Assembly (NCBI GenBank): GCA_018136815.1
Contig: CM030937.1
Span: 5,536,632 to 5,600,631 of the forward strand
DNA from: Isochrysis galbana
Taxonomy: Eukaryota; Haptophyta; Isochrysidales; Isochrysidaceae
DNA length: 64,000 bases
Reading direction: 5' to 3'
The position numbers were made by a program, and so were the translations under genes. The notes below the pieces were generated by a model. The model was not told the origin of the DNA and searched no databases. It was given only the letters and a program-made list of their open reading frames with translations. Shown here in pieces: positions 1 through 10,869 of this stretch (positions are counted from its first letter, which is position 1; each line of letters opens with the position of its first letter).

Positions 1-957
1 GGTCGACAGGCAGACAAGTGCAGACTGGGGGCCCCAGAGGCTCGGGAGCGCCAGCGAGGGAGAGGCAGGGGAGGCCAGGGCCCAGCCCCAGCCTCCTCTG
101 CCCCCTGAGCTGGCTGACGAATTGGGATGGCCCTTAGGGCCTGAGGGCAATGAGGAAGGGGCCATGCCGGCGGCAGGCGCGGCGGAGGAGACGAGTTCGG
201 AGGTGCTGACGGGCTGAAGCCCGTCAGCAGAGGAAGGCGGGCAGGCGGGCTTGAGCGAGGGCGAGGACGGCGGCGAAAGCGACATTGAGCGAGCGGCGAG
301 AGGCGAGGGTGAGTGTGAGGAGGGCCGTGATGGCAGGGGCTGGCGAGGCGAGGCGAGGTTGTAGGGTCTGAGTGTTACGAGAGCGAGAGCGACGAGAGCG
401 AGAGCGACGGATGACGACTGACGACAGGACGACGGACAACGACACCCAGGAAAACACCCCGACTCTCGCCCCACGACTTTCTCACATAACTCGACTAAAA
501 TCAAACCCAAACACTCCGGCCAGACGACGACGGACGACGATCAGAAGGCGATCTGTCGGCGATCCCGTCTGGAAGGGGAATCGCACCATAACGGAAACGA
601 AGGGCAATCCTGCCGCACAGGATTCCAAGAGACTTATCGAATAAGACGAGAGAGATGCGATGTGCCTAAGGGGGAGATGCGAAGAGGTCGCAAATTAAAC
701 CTGATTGCCCCCAGAAGCAGATAAAGAACCGCAGGGGAGATAGCAAATTAAACCTATCTGCGAGGCGCCTGGGAGGAAGAAAGGTGGGGAAACTTCCCTT
801 CTCTTTCGAGAGAAAGAGAGAGCGCGCTCCACAACCCACGATCCCATGCATCCAAGCGAAGCTTTTGACCGAGAACGAGAACGAGAGAATTATAACGATA
901 AATACCGAACGACGAAGAGAAGAGCGAAGCCTAACGAGTGTCGATTCGCGAATGCGA
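1..957 (+). repeat. Interspersed retroelement-derived repeat, copy 1
   Basis: Positions ~117-957 are closely matched, reverse-complemented, by ~51,410-52,440. A diagnostic stretch is the palindromic GCTGACGGGCTGAAGCCCGTCAGC near 209-232, also found near 52,328-52,351 (read with its flanks). Positions 1-115 instead match 16,978-17,090, which belongs to a different element, so this copy is a mosaic of two modules joined at ~116. The right boundary is abrupt at ~957, where the 51-kb copy continues into unrelated sequence. No convincing protein is encoded; open frames on either strand are compositional. It probably represents the 5' part of a retroelement related to the longer copy at 50.76-52.5 kb. 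Confidence 0.75.
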
Positions 958-1254
958 CACCCCCCTGCTAGGATCGAGCGTCCCGCGAGGAAAGAAGAGA
1001 ACCTAACGGACATCGGAGAGCTCCAAGCAAGCCACGAGAAAGGCAGAAGAGCAATCCTGAACGAGACCGAATGAGCCAAGAGCGAAGAGCGAATAAATCC
1101 GAAGAGCGAATGAAACAATAAATCGAGAAGTTACGAATGAAACAATAAATCCGAATGGATGGAGAGCCGCGCACCCAACGCCGAACCAAGACGGAAGACG
1201 TGATGAGCGACGCACCGAGAAGTTACGAACAACCGAGGACCGATGAGAACGCAG

Positions 1255-1415
1255 AACGACGAGAATCGAGAATCGAGAATCGAGAGTCGAGAGCGAGAAA
1301 CGAAGAACGCGGAACGACGAGAATCGAGAATCGAGATCGAGAGCGAGAAACGAAGAACGATAAGACCGCGGAACGATGAGAATCGAGAATCGAGAATCGA
1401 AGAACGAACGACGAA
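1255..1415. repeat. GAATCGAGA simple tandem repeat
   Basis: A purine-rich stretch built from degenerate tandem GAATCGAGA and GAACGACGA units. It fills much of the gap between the repeat ending at 957 and the gypsy element. I see no gene in 958-1955: the open frames on both strands are arginine/glutamate- or serine-rich by-products of this composition. The segment 1500-1955 may be the 3' flank or degenerate LTR of the gypsy element, but I could not identify LTR ends. Confidence 0.6.
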
Positions 1416-1955
1416 CGACGAACGACGAATTATAAGAATAGTGCACGACGACCGAGGAGACAAGGGGTACCACACCCGTCCGGACGATGAGGTGTAGAAT
1501 CGGCGGCCGGCGCGGCAGACCGCAGGACTCAACGCTGCAACCCATCCCCTTCTCTCTTTTACGAGAGTTTTACCTGGATGTTTGGGCGGTGTGGCGGCAC
1601 CCAAGTTACAACGCGGCGTCTCCTGTTCTTCGATATATGAGTAGTCGAACAGCCAACGGCGAAAGACGGCGAGATAGTACGACGGGCTCGGCACGTCTCG
1701 CGCGAGCTAAACGACGAGGTACGGGGGTCTCCTGACAGAGCGCAGCGAAAGGGGAGGGAGATCCATCCTCCGTGGTCGAAAGGGGGGGCGAGCCATACCT
1801 CACTTCCCGCGGGGGGGAACTATTCGGCGGCCGCGGGGGGAAAATTCGGCGACCGCGGGGGGGGACTGGAAAAGAATTCCCGTACGTTCCCGTACCCCGA
1901 TCAAACGTAAACGACGGCGTTGATAGATATCGGAGGGGCGTGACAGTCGCGACTG

Positions 1956-4037
1956 TCAGAAGAACGCAGAGGGTGTATCGAGGAGAGAGACGAGGGTGCG
2001 ATCCGATGGCGACAGGCGTGCGAGAGCCTCGGAGCGACAGCGAACGAAGGTAGGCGAGGCAAGCGCAGCGGGCGCAAAGGCGTGGGAGCCAAACCACGGG
2101 GAACCGCGCGACGATCCCGACGAGTACCACCACTGCCCGAGGACGAAGACCGCGTGCTGCGGCCGCATCGTTGGACCTGCAGGGTTGGCAACAGACGGGC
2201 GGGCTGAGACGGGCAAATGGGAGACATGAGCAATGGGGCCACTGTGCGAGGACGGTGCGAGACGAGGCGAGCGGCGTGGGGCCTGATGATCCGAGCCGGT
2301 GGTCTCGGATCCCACGGGAGCTTCGATCGCGTGCGACGTCGGTGGAGTTGAGACGGTCTGAGATTGTGATTCTGCAGCCCGCTTTCTCATCTGAGGCTTA
2401 CGAAGAGGCGGGAAGGGGTGAGCATCATCATAGGCGGTGACGAGCGACTCGCAGCGGCGAAGCAGTTCGGCTAGCGGCTCCCATGTGGCCGCAGCTTTCG
2501 CGTAGCCACGCCATTTGACGAGGTACTGTCTGGAATCGCCTCGACCCTTGCGGTCAAGTAGTGCATCCACCAGATACTCGTCAATTTGGACGGGGTCTTC
2601 ATCTGTGAGGGTATAGTAGGGACGGAGGTTAGTCACATGCACTTCCTCGGAGAGGAGGCGATTTTCTTGGTCGCGTAGTCGGTAGCGGCCGGCGCCAAGC
2701 GCCTCAGCGATGCGGTATGGTCCGCTGTAGTGGTAGAGGAGCTTGTTGCGGTGTCCTGGAATCTTGCGAACCACCCTATCACCTGGAGCAAATTGGATAG
2801 GGGGAGAGTGAGTGCGTAGTGTGTCAGCGAGTGCGTCGGCTTGAGATTCTAAAGTTGCATCATAAGCTGCGGCCCACGCTGCCTTTAAACGACAATGCAT
2901 TTTCCAAGCGTACGAGCGACTTTCCTGAGGTAACTCGGGAGGTGGACCAGTGTCAGGTGGATCAGAAAGCTGGGCAGGCAGGCGAAGCTCACGGCCATAG
3001 AGCAAGACAGCAGGCGACATGCGGGTGATGCGATTGGCTGAAGCGCGCATGCTCATTAGAAAGAACGGAAGATGATCGACCCAATGACCGCCGCCTTCAT
3101 CGGTAGCGCGAGCCATGTTGATCAAGGTCTGTTGCGCTCGTTCCACCAGGCCCACACTCTCGTGATGATGAGGTGTGCTAGGCCGCAAGTCGGTGCCAGT
3201 GCGCTCGAGGATGACCGAGGTGAGTTGGCTAGCGAGGTTGCTGCCGGAGTCCGAGCGAAGTTGCCTTGGTACTCCGTGCCGAGAAACGACGTACGACATG
3301 AAGGCGTGAAGAGCGTCGGCACTCGAGGGGTCGCCGTTGTGAGGGGCCGCCTCGATCCAACGAGTGAGCGAGTCCACGAAAACGAGGAGCTTGTCGAAGC
3401 CTCGAGAGCCCTTGATGAAGTCGTGCGTGGGAGCCATCGAGACGACGTCGCAGAAGACGATGTCGAACGGATAGGCGCCGACCTGCGGTCCCTTCGGATC
3501 TGCGAGGTGACGGAAGGGAGGCTTAGCTAAGGTGCACTCGTGACATTGGCGAACGTGCTCACAGACGTCTGCGTTCATCCCAGGCCAAAAATATCGGTCT
3601 CGTAGAAGGCGCGCCATTCGGTTGTCGCCGAGGTGGCACAGGTGGTCGTGAAAGGCTTCGAGGTAGGCACGGCGCATCGTCTTCGGCACGTAGAGGCAAA
3701 GCTTCTCGCCATCCCTCGTTGGCACTCGTCGGTAGAGTAGTCCAGATCGCAACAGGCATCGCGAAGATTCGCGGCTGAGCCAGCGCAAGCGGCGGTGATC
3801 GAGGTCGGGGTTGTGAGGAGACGAGGAGAGAAAGCGGATGAGGTCGTGGCAGTCGGGGTCCTCGGCTTGTGCCTCTTTGAGCGCCTCGGCGTTGGGTGTA
3901 CCGACGTCGAGGTAGGAGAGGTTGATAGAATCCCTGGTCGTAGAGGACAACCTGGACGACCGTTCGTCGGCTTGCAGACTGGATGCCGTTGTGGTACGAG
4001 AACGAGAGGCGGCGACGGCTGGCGGCTGACCATCCAA
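1956..4037 (-). pseudogene. Gypsy integrase with C-terminal chromodomain
   Basis: About 693 residues, in a different frame from the RT part. It contains an H-H-C-C zinc-binding region (AFHDHLCHLGDN through CHEC) and an integrase core with the acidic triad in FCDVVS, SDSGSNLA and VERAQ. A GPYRI/chromo-like barrel follows, then the chromodomain EYLVDALLDRKG through QYLVKWRGY...TWEP. Chromodomains of this type direct insertion to heterochromatin in chromoviruses (family knowledge). A low-complexity C-terminal ~170 residues continue past the chromodomain. The nearly intact frame suggests fairly recent loss of activity, although the RT/IN frameshift may also be a sequencing error. Confidence 0.9.
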
Positions 4038-4072
4038 TGCCGTGGTGGAGCGAGAGTTAGGGACGACGGCGG

Positions 4073-5569
4073 CTAGCAGCTGCCCACCCCCCTGCTTAGG
4101 AGCGGAGTCTCCGACGTCTCGTCGTCTGCCGCCACCAAGCGCGACACACCATCCGCGTCTTTGTGATTAGCACCAGGTTTGTGTTCGACGGTAAAGCGAT
4201 ACTCCGACAACTTGAGCGCCCATCGCATCAGGCGCGACGCCGGCCCACCCTGGACGGTGTCCTTCATGGTGTGCAACCAACGGAGAGCTTGGTGATCGAT
4301 GACGAGGCGGAAGTGCCGGCCCCAAAGGTACGGTCGCCAAGTGCGAATGCTTTCCAGGGCAGCAAGAAGCTCCACCTCGGTGGTGGTCCAGTGACGCTCC
4401 GCGGCGGTGAGGCGGCGACCGTAGTACGCGACGACATGCTCATGCCCATGATCGTCAACTTGCGACAGAATGCCACCGATACCCAGGGTGCTGGCCGCGT
4501 CCGTTTTGACGATGAACTCCTTGTCGTGACGAGGTGCAGCTAACACTGGTGCGGACGTGATGAGGTCGATGAGGCGGCGGATCGCTGTCTGACACTCAGG
4601 TGACTGAGAGACGGTAGCCACATCGACGCCCGTACGAGTCAGGTCGGTGAGAGGGGCCGCAACGTGCGCGAAGCCCTTGATGAACCGACGGTAGTACGAA
4701 CAAAGGCCGAGAAACGAGCGGACCTTCTCGAGCGAATTGATGTGACGCGGATCGATCGAGCGTACCGCCTCGACTTTCTTGGGGTCCATCTCGAGACCAC
4801 GGCGAGAGACGACGTGCCCGAGGTACTCGCCCTTGATAGCGAACAAGATGCACTTGGAGGCCTTGCACGAGAGACCGGCCCAACGGAGACGCTCGAGAAC
4901 GAGATCGAGACGGTGAAGCATCTGCTCGAATGAGGCGTCGACGCGTTCCTCTAGCGTACTGCCTGTACCTGTCGACCAAATTCCGATGTCGTCCAGGTAC
5001 GGCATGCAAATCTCCCACGCGAGGCCTTGGAGCACCGCGTCCATGAGACGACACATGTAGGGCGGGCCGGATTGGACGCCGAACGGGAGGTAGTTGAACT
5101 CGTACTTCTGGCGGTGGGTGCAGAACGCCGTGATGGGTTTGTCCTCCTCCTTGATGGGCAGACACCAGAAGCCGGAGGCCAGGTCGAGTAGACAGAGAAA
5201 AAGAGAATCTCGAGAACCTTGGCCTCGAGATAGACGATCGATAGCCTCTACGGTGAGCGGCAGAGGGCTGTCCGAGATACGGAGCTTCGAGTTCGTGTCG
5301 CGATAGTCGACGCAGAAGCGAACGGATCCATCTTTCTTACCGACGAGAACAACCCGCGAAGCCCAAGGCGAATTCGACTTGCGGATGATGCCCGCCGCCT
5401 CCATCTCGGCGACGTGCTTGTCGACGATGGCGCGGCCCTCGTCGCCCATCTTGGACGGAGCGTGCCGGTGGGCTGTAGCACCGGGCAGGAGAGGCAGCTC
5501 GACCTCCATGACATGCGTGTGCCGAGGGTTCTTCGGGTCGAGGGCGGCGCGAGCGAGAGCTCCGCCCAC
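4073..5569 (-). pseudogene. Gypsy reverse transcriptase-RNase H (5'-truncated pol)
   Basis: About 498 residues. The N-terminal part has the RT fingers/palm signatures, including the segment with SPWASRVVLVGKKDG, FCVDYRD, then LDLASGFWCLPI and the catalytic Y-L-D-D (MPYLDDIGIW). It is followed by the thumb/connection with YLGHVVSRRG and SFLGLCSYYRRFIKGFA. The RNase H domain has FIVKTDAA, YYGRRLTAAERHWTTTE and the IDHQALRWL block. The ORF ends just after the DADGVSRL motif, where integrase would normally follow in frame. The first ~10 residues (MGGALARAAL) come from the joined repeat, so the true start is lost. Function if intact: cDNA synthesis and removal of RNA from the RNA-DNA hybrid. Confidence 0.92.
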
Positions 5570-5862
5570 CGGAAAATCGGTAAGTCTCGCGCCTGTTTAC
5601 AGGATAAGACGAGACAGAGTGGGCCGCCCACTCGGAGACACAGGAGGAAGGGGGGGAAAGATCACCGGGGGGTGGCGCGGGCCACCGGACCATATCTAAG
5701 CCCTCCACCCCAATCCCCCTAGTAGTGTACGGGGGGAGCCGCCTGATGGCGGGGGGAGAAGGGCCGGGGAATGGGGGTGTAGAGAGTATGCTACGTGCTA
5801 CTTGTAGTGGGTAGTGGTTCCATTCGCCGCGAGTGCGGTAAGAATATTAAAAGGTTTTTTTT
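5560..5862 (+). repeat. 3' part of the hairpin-headed retroelement, 5'-truncated
   Basis: Nearly identical over ~300 nt to 17,207-17,508, starting at GCGAGCGAGAGCTCCGCC and ending in the same run of T (GGTTTTTTTT). The identical right end in both copies marks a true element terminus. The left end is cut where it meets gypsy coding sequence, as expected of 5' truncation during target-primed reverse transcription. No target-site duplication is visible here. Confidence 0.8.
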
Positions 5863-6112
5863 AGTGTTAAGTGTTTATCCGCAGTTGTTTTGTAGGATGG
5901 AGTTTTCTAGTCCGAGGGGTGACGGCATCGGTAGCGAACCTACGTCGTTGGCTTGTCGCGCGAGCTTAGCCCTTAGCCCTCAATGGTAACTCCGTTCTAT
6001 GTTGCTCTTCTCACAGTCACTGGGCCCCATCTAGGTTGGGCCAAACATGGTACCCCCGCCGAGAGGATTTCGTCCCTCTGTCCCTCTTCCGCGTGCGACT
6101 GAGCGCACGTTC
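5863..6112. other. Intergenic, no gene seen
   Basis: I see no coding signature, RNA gene or repeat in this stretch. Short open frames lack recognisable domains. Confidence 0.5.
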
Positions 6113-6310
6113 TCCGGACCCTAGATGGGAAATACGTATTTACCGTATTTGGCCAGAGGCCAAATACATATGTATTTGGTTGTATTTGAAGCGTGTCCTG
6201 GGTTGTAGGCCTTCGAATGTATTTGAAATGTATTTGGCCGGAGGCCAAATACATATGTATTTGGCTGTATTTGCAGGCCCCAACACTGTATTTCCCATCT
6301 AGGCTCCGGA
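6113..6310. mobile_element. MITE-like element, copy 1 (TIR CCTAGATGGGAAATAC)
   Basis: The element has perfect 16-nt terminal inverted repeats: CCTAGATGGGAAATAC at about 6120-6135 and its complement ending near 6303. It is flanked by an 8-nt direct repeat, CTCCGGAC, on both sides. The interior is made of internal palindromes such as TATTTGGCC-AGA-GGCCAAATA and repeated CATATGTATTTGG. A second copy is at 59.86-60.07 kb and a decayed third at ~54.65-54.81 kb. Non-coding, ~184 nt. An 8-nt duplication suggests mobilisation by a hAT-type transposase (inference). Confidence 0.85.
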
Positions 6311-6376
6311 CTCCTTGTCGGATCCAGAGTATTTCCACAATACTCTAGACGGATCCGATGGCTTGTGTGTCTTTTA

Positions 6377-6546
6377 GCCGAAGCAGCGCGCGCGGCCTCC
6401 CCGGAACCAGCTTCTCCGCTAAAGAGGGAACTGGGGAAGGGGAAGGGGGTTGTTAGGGGTTAAGGTTGGGTAGTAGGGAGGTCCATTAGCACACTGCACA
6501 CTGCCTCATGCCGCATACGTAGCGGAGATTTTGAGAAGATTTTTTT
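6377..6546 (+). repeat. 3' end of the long retroelement family found at 50.8 kb
   Basis: Matches the reverse complement of ~50,757-50,938. The block starts in the GCCGAAGCAGCGCGCGCGG region, runs through CTCCGCTAAAGAGGGAACTG, and ends in GATTTTTTTT. Only the terminal ~170 nt are present, consistent with a 5'-truncated insertion. Like the 5560-5862 repeat it ends in an 8-T run. Confidence 0.75.
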
Positions 6547-7066
6547 TACCACCACCACCACTATCCACTATCACCCTTCTATTCCACTCACTCGCCTCCA
6601 GGCCTGCTAGCTGTCTTCACCGTCTGTGTGGATTGCTGGGTGATGTTTCGTCAGTGTTCATGATTCATGACCCTTCAGTCAGCGTTACGCGTTATGCCAG
6701 TGTCCAGTGGCGCTAGTGTGAGTTTTCTCCCGGCGGCCAGCTGTGCCGGTGGCTCCCGGCGGCCAACTGTGCCGGTGGCGCTCACTTTGTACTTTGTTTA
6801 CTTGTACTTTGTTTCTTTGCGTAGCTCTCGCTCACGCCCACCCCCTTCTCCGCGCACCTGCAGACCTGGCAGCCATATCGAAGATACATCGAACAGGCCC
6901 AAGGGCCAAGGGCCAAGGGGAACAACGCATCACATGAAGCGCCAAAGGAGGCTAGAGCGACCCTAACGACCACAGGCCGTCCCTGGGCTTCACAGCGTGG
7001 CCGCACTGTGAAGACAACCTAGTAGTAAAAAGAACCACCCGAAATCGTATTGAAGTATCTGCGACG
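6547..7066. promoter_or_regulatory. Upstream region of the CobW-type gene
   Basis: No gene is visible. The stretch holds a short tandem duplication near 6728-6780 (two copies of a CCCGGCGGCCA-C-TGTGCCGGTGGC unit). It presumably contains the promoter of the gene starting at 7067, but I could not point to a TATA box or other defined element. Confidence 0.35.
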
Positions 7067-9308
7067 ATGGACGTGAGAGAGAGAGAGGGAGGGGGAGGGG
7101 GGTTATAATCCCTCTGGGGGGTTGTGAACCCCTCGTGTGTCTCTCTTCCCCTCGTTTCTAACTGGTTTTGCCACTCTCTTCCCTCTCTCCGTCGCTTCCC
7201 TCGTCGCGGTTCGTCGTCTTCCTCGCTCGCGCGCTCTCTGCCCTCACATGTCCCCCTCCCTCCCTCCCTCCCTCCCTCCCCCCTCCTCCTCCCCCCCCCG
7301 TACGGCTGAGGCGACGGTGGCGCTCTGCTCTCACCACGAGCGCCTCCTGGAGGCCCGCTGCCGTCTACCTGTGCCTGTCCTACTCGTCTCTGGCGCTCTC
7401 GGGAGTGGAAAGACAGCGTTGCTCCGTCAGCTCCTCGCCCACCGCGCCAACCTGCGGCTCACATGCCTTGTAAACGATCTGGCAAAACTCAACGTGGACG
7501 CTACCTTACTCCTCGATCAGACTGCCGCACACCGCACTCTCTCGCTCTCTGACGGGTGCGTCTGCCACGGCCTCAAGACGGAGTTTGAGGGCGAGGTGTG
7601 GGATGTGCTGCAGCAGACCGACGGCATGGAGCGGCTGGACTACTTTGTGGTGGAAACATCTGGAGTGGCCGACCCACTCGCGCTCGTCGAGATGCTGGAG
7701 CGCCGCTTCGGGAAGATGACGCGCGCTCGGCTCGACGCGCTGGTCATGGTGGTCGACGCAGATGTGCTGGTGAGGGACCTGCACGCGCTCCTACGGGGCA
7801 AGGGCGCAGAGTGCGAGGGGGGCACCCAGGAGAGCGGATTCAGTCGGCCGAACGGCCCGGACGGGCGAGAGGGAGAGAGCTCAACGACGGCCGCGGATGA
7901 GAGAGGGCGGCGCGCTGCATTGCCCACGGCGTCCGCAGTCGCGGCAGCGTCTGCTTGCGTGCCTCGTGCCGTGGGCGATGCCCAGTGGCGACAGCTGTGC
8001 AGGGCAGACTTTATCCTCCTGAACAAACGGGACCTCTTGACAGCGGAAGATGCAGCTCTTCTGGAGGCTGCGGTGCGAGAGGCGACGCCCTGGGCCGAAG
8101 TCGTCCTAACCGAGTATGGCGATGTGCCGTTGCCCCGGCTGCTCAACGTCGACGTCGCAGGTGGTGTGGGTGGCGGAGGCGGGCTGCCATCGCATGAGGC
8201 TGAGCAGCGTGCATACATCACGCGCACCGGCCTGCCGGAGCGGCACACGCGGGCGGTGGCGTTGCGGCCGCCGCTACTAGCCGACGGCGCGCGGCCGTTC
8301 CAGCTCTCCTCCCAGGCGCACTCTGAATGGACGGCAATCGAGTTTTGCAGCACCAACCCATTCCGACTAGGCATGTTTCAAGACTTGATCGCCACGATGG
8401 GGGCTCCGTGGTCGGCTTGGGCTCACGACGGAACGGCTGCGGGAGGACGGCGGGCGCACGTACGGCTTACACCCGAGGGATGGCGCCGGGTGCGTCGCAT
8501 CAAGGGGGTGCTCTGGTTTGCGGAATGCCGATCATTGCGATGGGTATTCCAGGTGTCGGGGCTGCAGAGGGTGCAGCTCAAGTGCGAAGGCGAGTGGGAA
8601 GGCAGGCCCGCTGTGCAACTCGTCGCCATCGGACAGCACCCATGGTCGTCCACGGCGGAGACGCTCCGGGAGGCGCTACAAGAAGTGTGCGGGCGGGATG
8701 GCGCCTCGGATGTGAGTATAACTGCTGCATCAAGATGTGACGAGTGCGATTCAGGGAAGTCGGCAGCGGACAAGCTGCATCAAGAGGCCAGGGCAGTTCG
8801 CCGGCGGCTGCGTGCCTGTGGCCGCTTCGAGGTCTTCGATCCGGACGGCGTTGCAGTGGCGGGAGGTCAATGCCGGAAGCGAATGCGTGACGAGCAATCA
8901 GACGAAGCGTCTCCGGACACTGCTATCAACTCCGCCCCATGCGTAGTGCATTTCCAGCTAGTTGGCGCCGCCTCGTTTGGTATCACCCGGCGTGAGCTCG
9001 AGACGCGCCATAGAGTTGACGTGAACGTTCTCACCGAGCGGTATGTCACCGAGCTCAACTTTCATCTCGCCTCCGCGACGCACCCCCATCCAAAGGCGTT
9101 GCTGACGGGTGCGTTCTTGGAAGCTCCCTCGTGCTCTGAGCAAGGCGGGGGAGATAGGCGAAGAGCAGGTGATTCCATCTTCTCAGCACGTTTTGCCGTG
9201 GGTGGGCTGTGCGACTTTGAGGCGGTGTGGCCAGCCATGAGCCAAGTCGCTGATGCCGTCATCAGCAAGGAGCTCAGGAGCATCCGCCTGTGCCGATGCG
9301 ATGTCTAA
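7067..9308 (+). CDS. CobW/COG0523-family GTPase (putative metal chaperone), two exons
   Basis: Proposed model: exon 7067-7072 (ATG GAC), intron 7073-7310 (GTGAGAGAG...CTGAG), exon 7311-9308, giving 667 residues. Without splicing, an ATG at 7137 would give 723 residues with a low-complexity leader. The protein has a Walker A GALGSGKT near residue 30, the metal-site region SDGCVCHGL near 85, ETSGVADP (switch), LLNKRDLL (guanine specificity) and a CobW_C-like domain around FQLSSQAHSEWTAIEF to VQLVAIGQ. COG0523 proteins use GTP to deliver metals such as zinc or cobalt to client proteins. Oddities: the usual GCxCC motif reads GCVCH, there is an acidic/serine loop of ~60 residues before NKRD, and a ~200-residue C-terminal extension resembles nothing I know. 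The client protein is unknown. Confidence 0.85.
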
Positions 9309-9850
9309 GGTCGTTCATGTGTGTCATCTCCTACACCTACTTGCTACTTGCATCTTGTGCTTGATCTTGATCTCTTTACTTTTTTGACGTGTCTAATACT
9401 GATACGCCACTTCCATTTGAGCGCTTGCTTCATACCTATGTTAACACCTTTTTCACGCTTAGAAGCAACGTGTACAGGATGAGGTGCGTGTAAGAGATAA
9501 GTGGGATGCCGTGGGCGAAAAGTGGCGCAATGTATTTTTCCTTCTCGTGTCCCAAGAGAGCCATCGTGCCCCCCCCCCCCCCTCCCCCCCGGAGAGACTG
9601 ACACCGCTCAGCGCCGAAAGTCCGTTTCCTCCCGGCACATCTCTTACCTAGACGGCGTATTTTTTGTGCGAAAGTGAAGCTCAAATATTGGAGCTGCTCT
9701 TCTTTTTCAGTTTTTCCACTTAATTCATGTCTAGATCACCGAATCTATGGGCGTTCGGCCATCCAAGTGTGTGAGGGAATGTCCCTCAGAGCCCCCTGAG
9801 AGCTTGGGGTCTACGGATGAGCGGGTAACGAGCAGTTGACAAAAGAAAGT
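9309..9850. other. Intergenic downstream of the CobW-type gene
   Basis: I see no gene here. The segment is of mixed composition with a C-run near 9570. Confidence 0.5.
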
Positions 9851-10031
9851 ATGGAAGCGCTAGGCGAGAAGCGCACAATCACCATCACCCACAGCATGGA
9901 AAAGCGTTCAATCACCATCAGCCTACACGTGGAAACGCCTTCAATCGCCATCACCCCCACATCCACATCATGGAAAAGCCTTCAACCGCCATCAGCCTAC
10001 ACGTGGAAACGCGTTCAATCGCCATCACCTC
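9851..10031 (+). repeat. ~33-nt minisatellite, locus 1
   Basis: Five to six degenerate tandem units of about 33 nt with the core GCGTTCAATCACCATCA followed by a variable CCCACA...CATGGAAAA linker. The same units occur at 24,030-24,186. Units are contiguous and vary in length, so this is a minisatellite rather than a spacer array. Confidence 0.8.
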
Positions 10032-10084
10032 CCGGAAGAGGCAGAGGGAAGGAAGATGCAAATAAGGAAAAGGAAAATAGGGAG

Positions 10085-10210
10085 GAGAAGAGGAAGGGTG
10101 AGCAGTTTCCGAAGTTGCGGAAAGTTTCTGCAGTTGAGAGCAGTTCCCTGAAGTCGAGCAGTTTTCCCTGAAGTTGAGTGAGCAGTTCCCTGAAGTCGAG
10201 CAGTTTTCCA
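10085..10210 (+). repeat. GAGCAGTTCCCTGAAGTC tandem repeat
   Basis: About five degenerate copies of an 18-25 nt unit GAGCAGTTCCCTGAAGTC. Further short tandem units (ACTGCCCACCACTAA, about four copies) occur near 10,310-10,355, and a TG dinucleotide run near 10,370-10,393. I see no gene between 9309 and 10,870. Confidence 0.7.
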
Positions 10211-10869
10211 TGCTTTGCCTTCCCACGAAGGTTGGTACATAGCTAAGGTTTGACCGAGGCGTTAGAGGACGGCCATAGCGTTTTGGTACAAAGCATTATT
10301 TCCACTCGACTAACTGCCCACCACTAACTGCCCACCACTAACCGCCCACCACTAACTGCTTGAGCGCTTGTGTGTGTGTGTGTGTGTGTGTGTGCTGGGG
10401 CGAAGCTGGCGGCTCGTGGCGGCGAGGGAAAAGGGGGGAAGCGTCGCCCCTCTCCCGCGGGGGGCTTCCCTCTTGCTTCTTTTTCCCGGTCTTCGCGCCG
10501 CTGCTCCGTTGGCGTTCACTTGCGCAAACTAAAGTTCGCTGTCTAACAACCGCGGCGAGAAAGAAGAGTGGTTTGTGCTGGTCGGGAGTCTTTGAAAACA
10601 GTCACTACGCAATAGAAGTTATACGGCGCACCGCGCTCCCACGCCGCGCTCCCACGCCGCGCTCCACCGCCGCGCTCCTCCTGCCCTTTGGTTGGTCACG
10701 CCGCTGCCGTGCTCGTGCCTCCTCCTTAGGCCATTTGCCTTCATTTGGTACCCCTCGTTTCCAAATACGCGATGCGCCGCTCCCGTACAAAAAAATCTTC
10801 TAGTATTTGAGCAAAGGCACCCGCCTCACAGTGCTCAACCATGTCTAAAAATGGAATGTCGCCTGATGA

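Larger units (their letters stand above)
1956..5569 (-). mobile_element. Degenerate Ty3/gypsy chromovirus-type retrotransposon
   Basis: Two adjacent minus-strand reading frames encode, in order, reverse transcriptase, RNase H, an integrase and a C-terminal chromodomain. This is the gene order of Ty3/gypsy chromoviruses. The frames are offset (stop at 4073, next frame open from 4037), so the pol polyprotein is interrupted by a frameshift. Gag and protease are missing: at ~5560 the coding sequence meets a different repeat (5560-5862). No long terminal repeats could be paired by eye. The element is therefore 5'-truncated and probably inactive. A second RNase H fragment of the same family lies at 36.5 kb. 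Confidence 0.9.

Noticed and set aside
5560-5862. Interpretation of this repeat as a gypsy LTR
   Set aside because: The same sequence is the 3' part of an independent element with its own target-site duplication at 17.5 kb, and no matching copy lies at the other end of the gypsy element.
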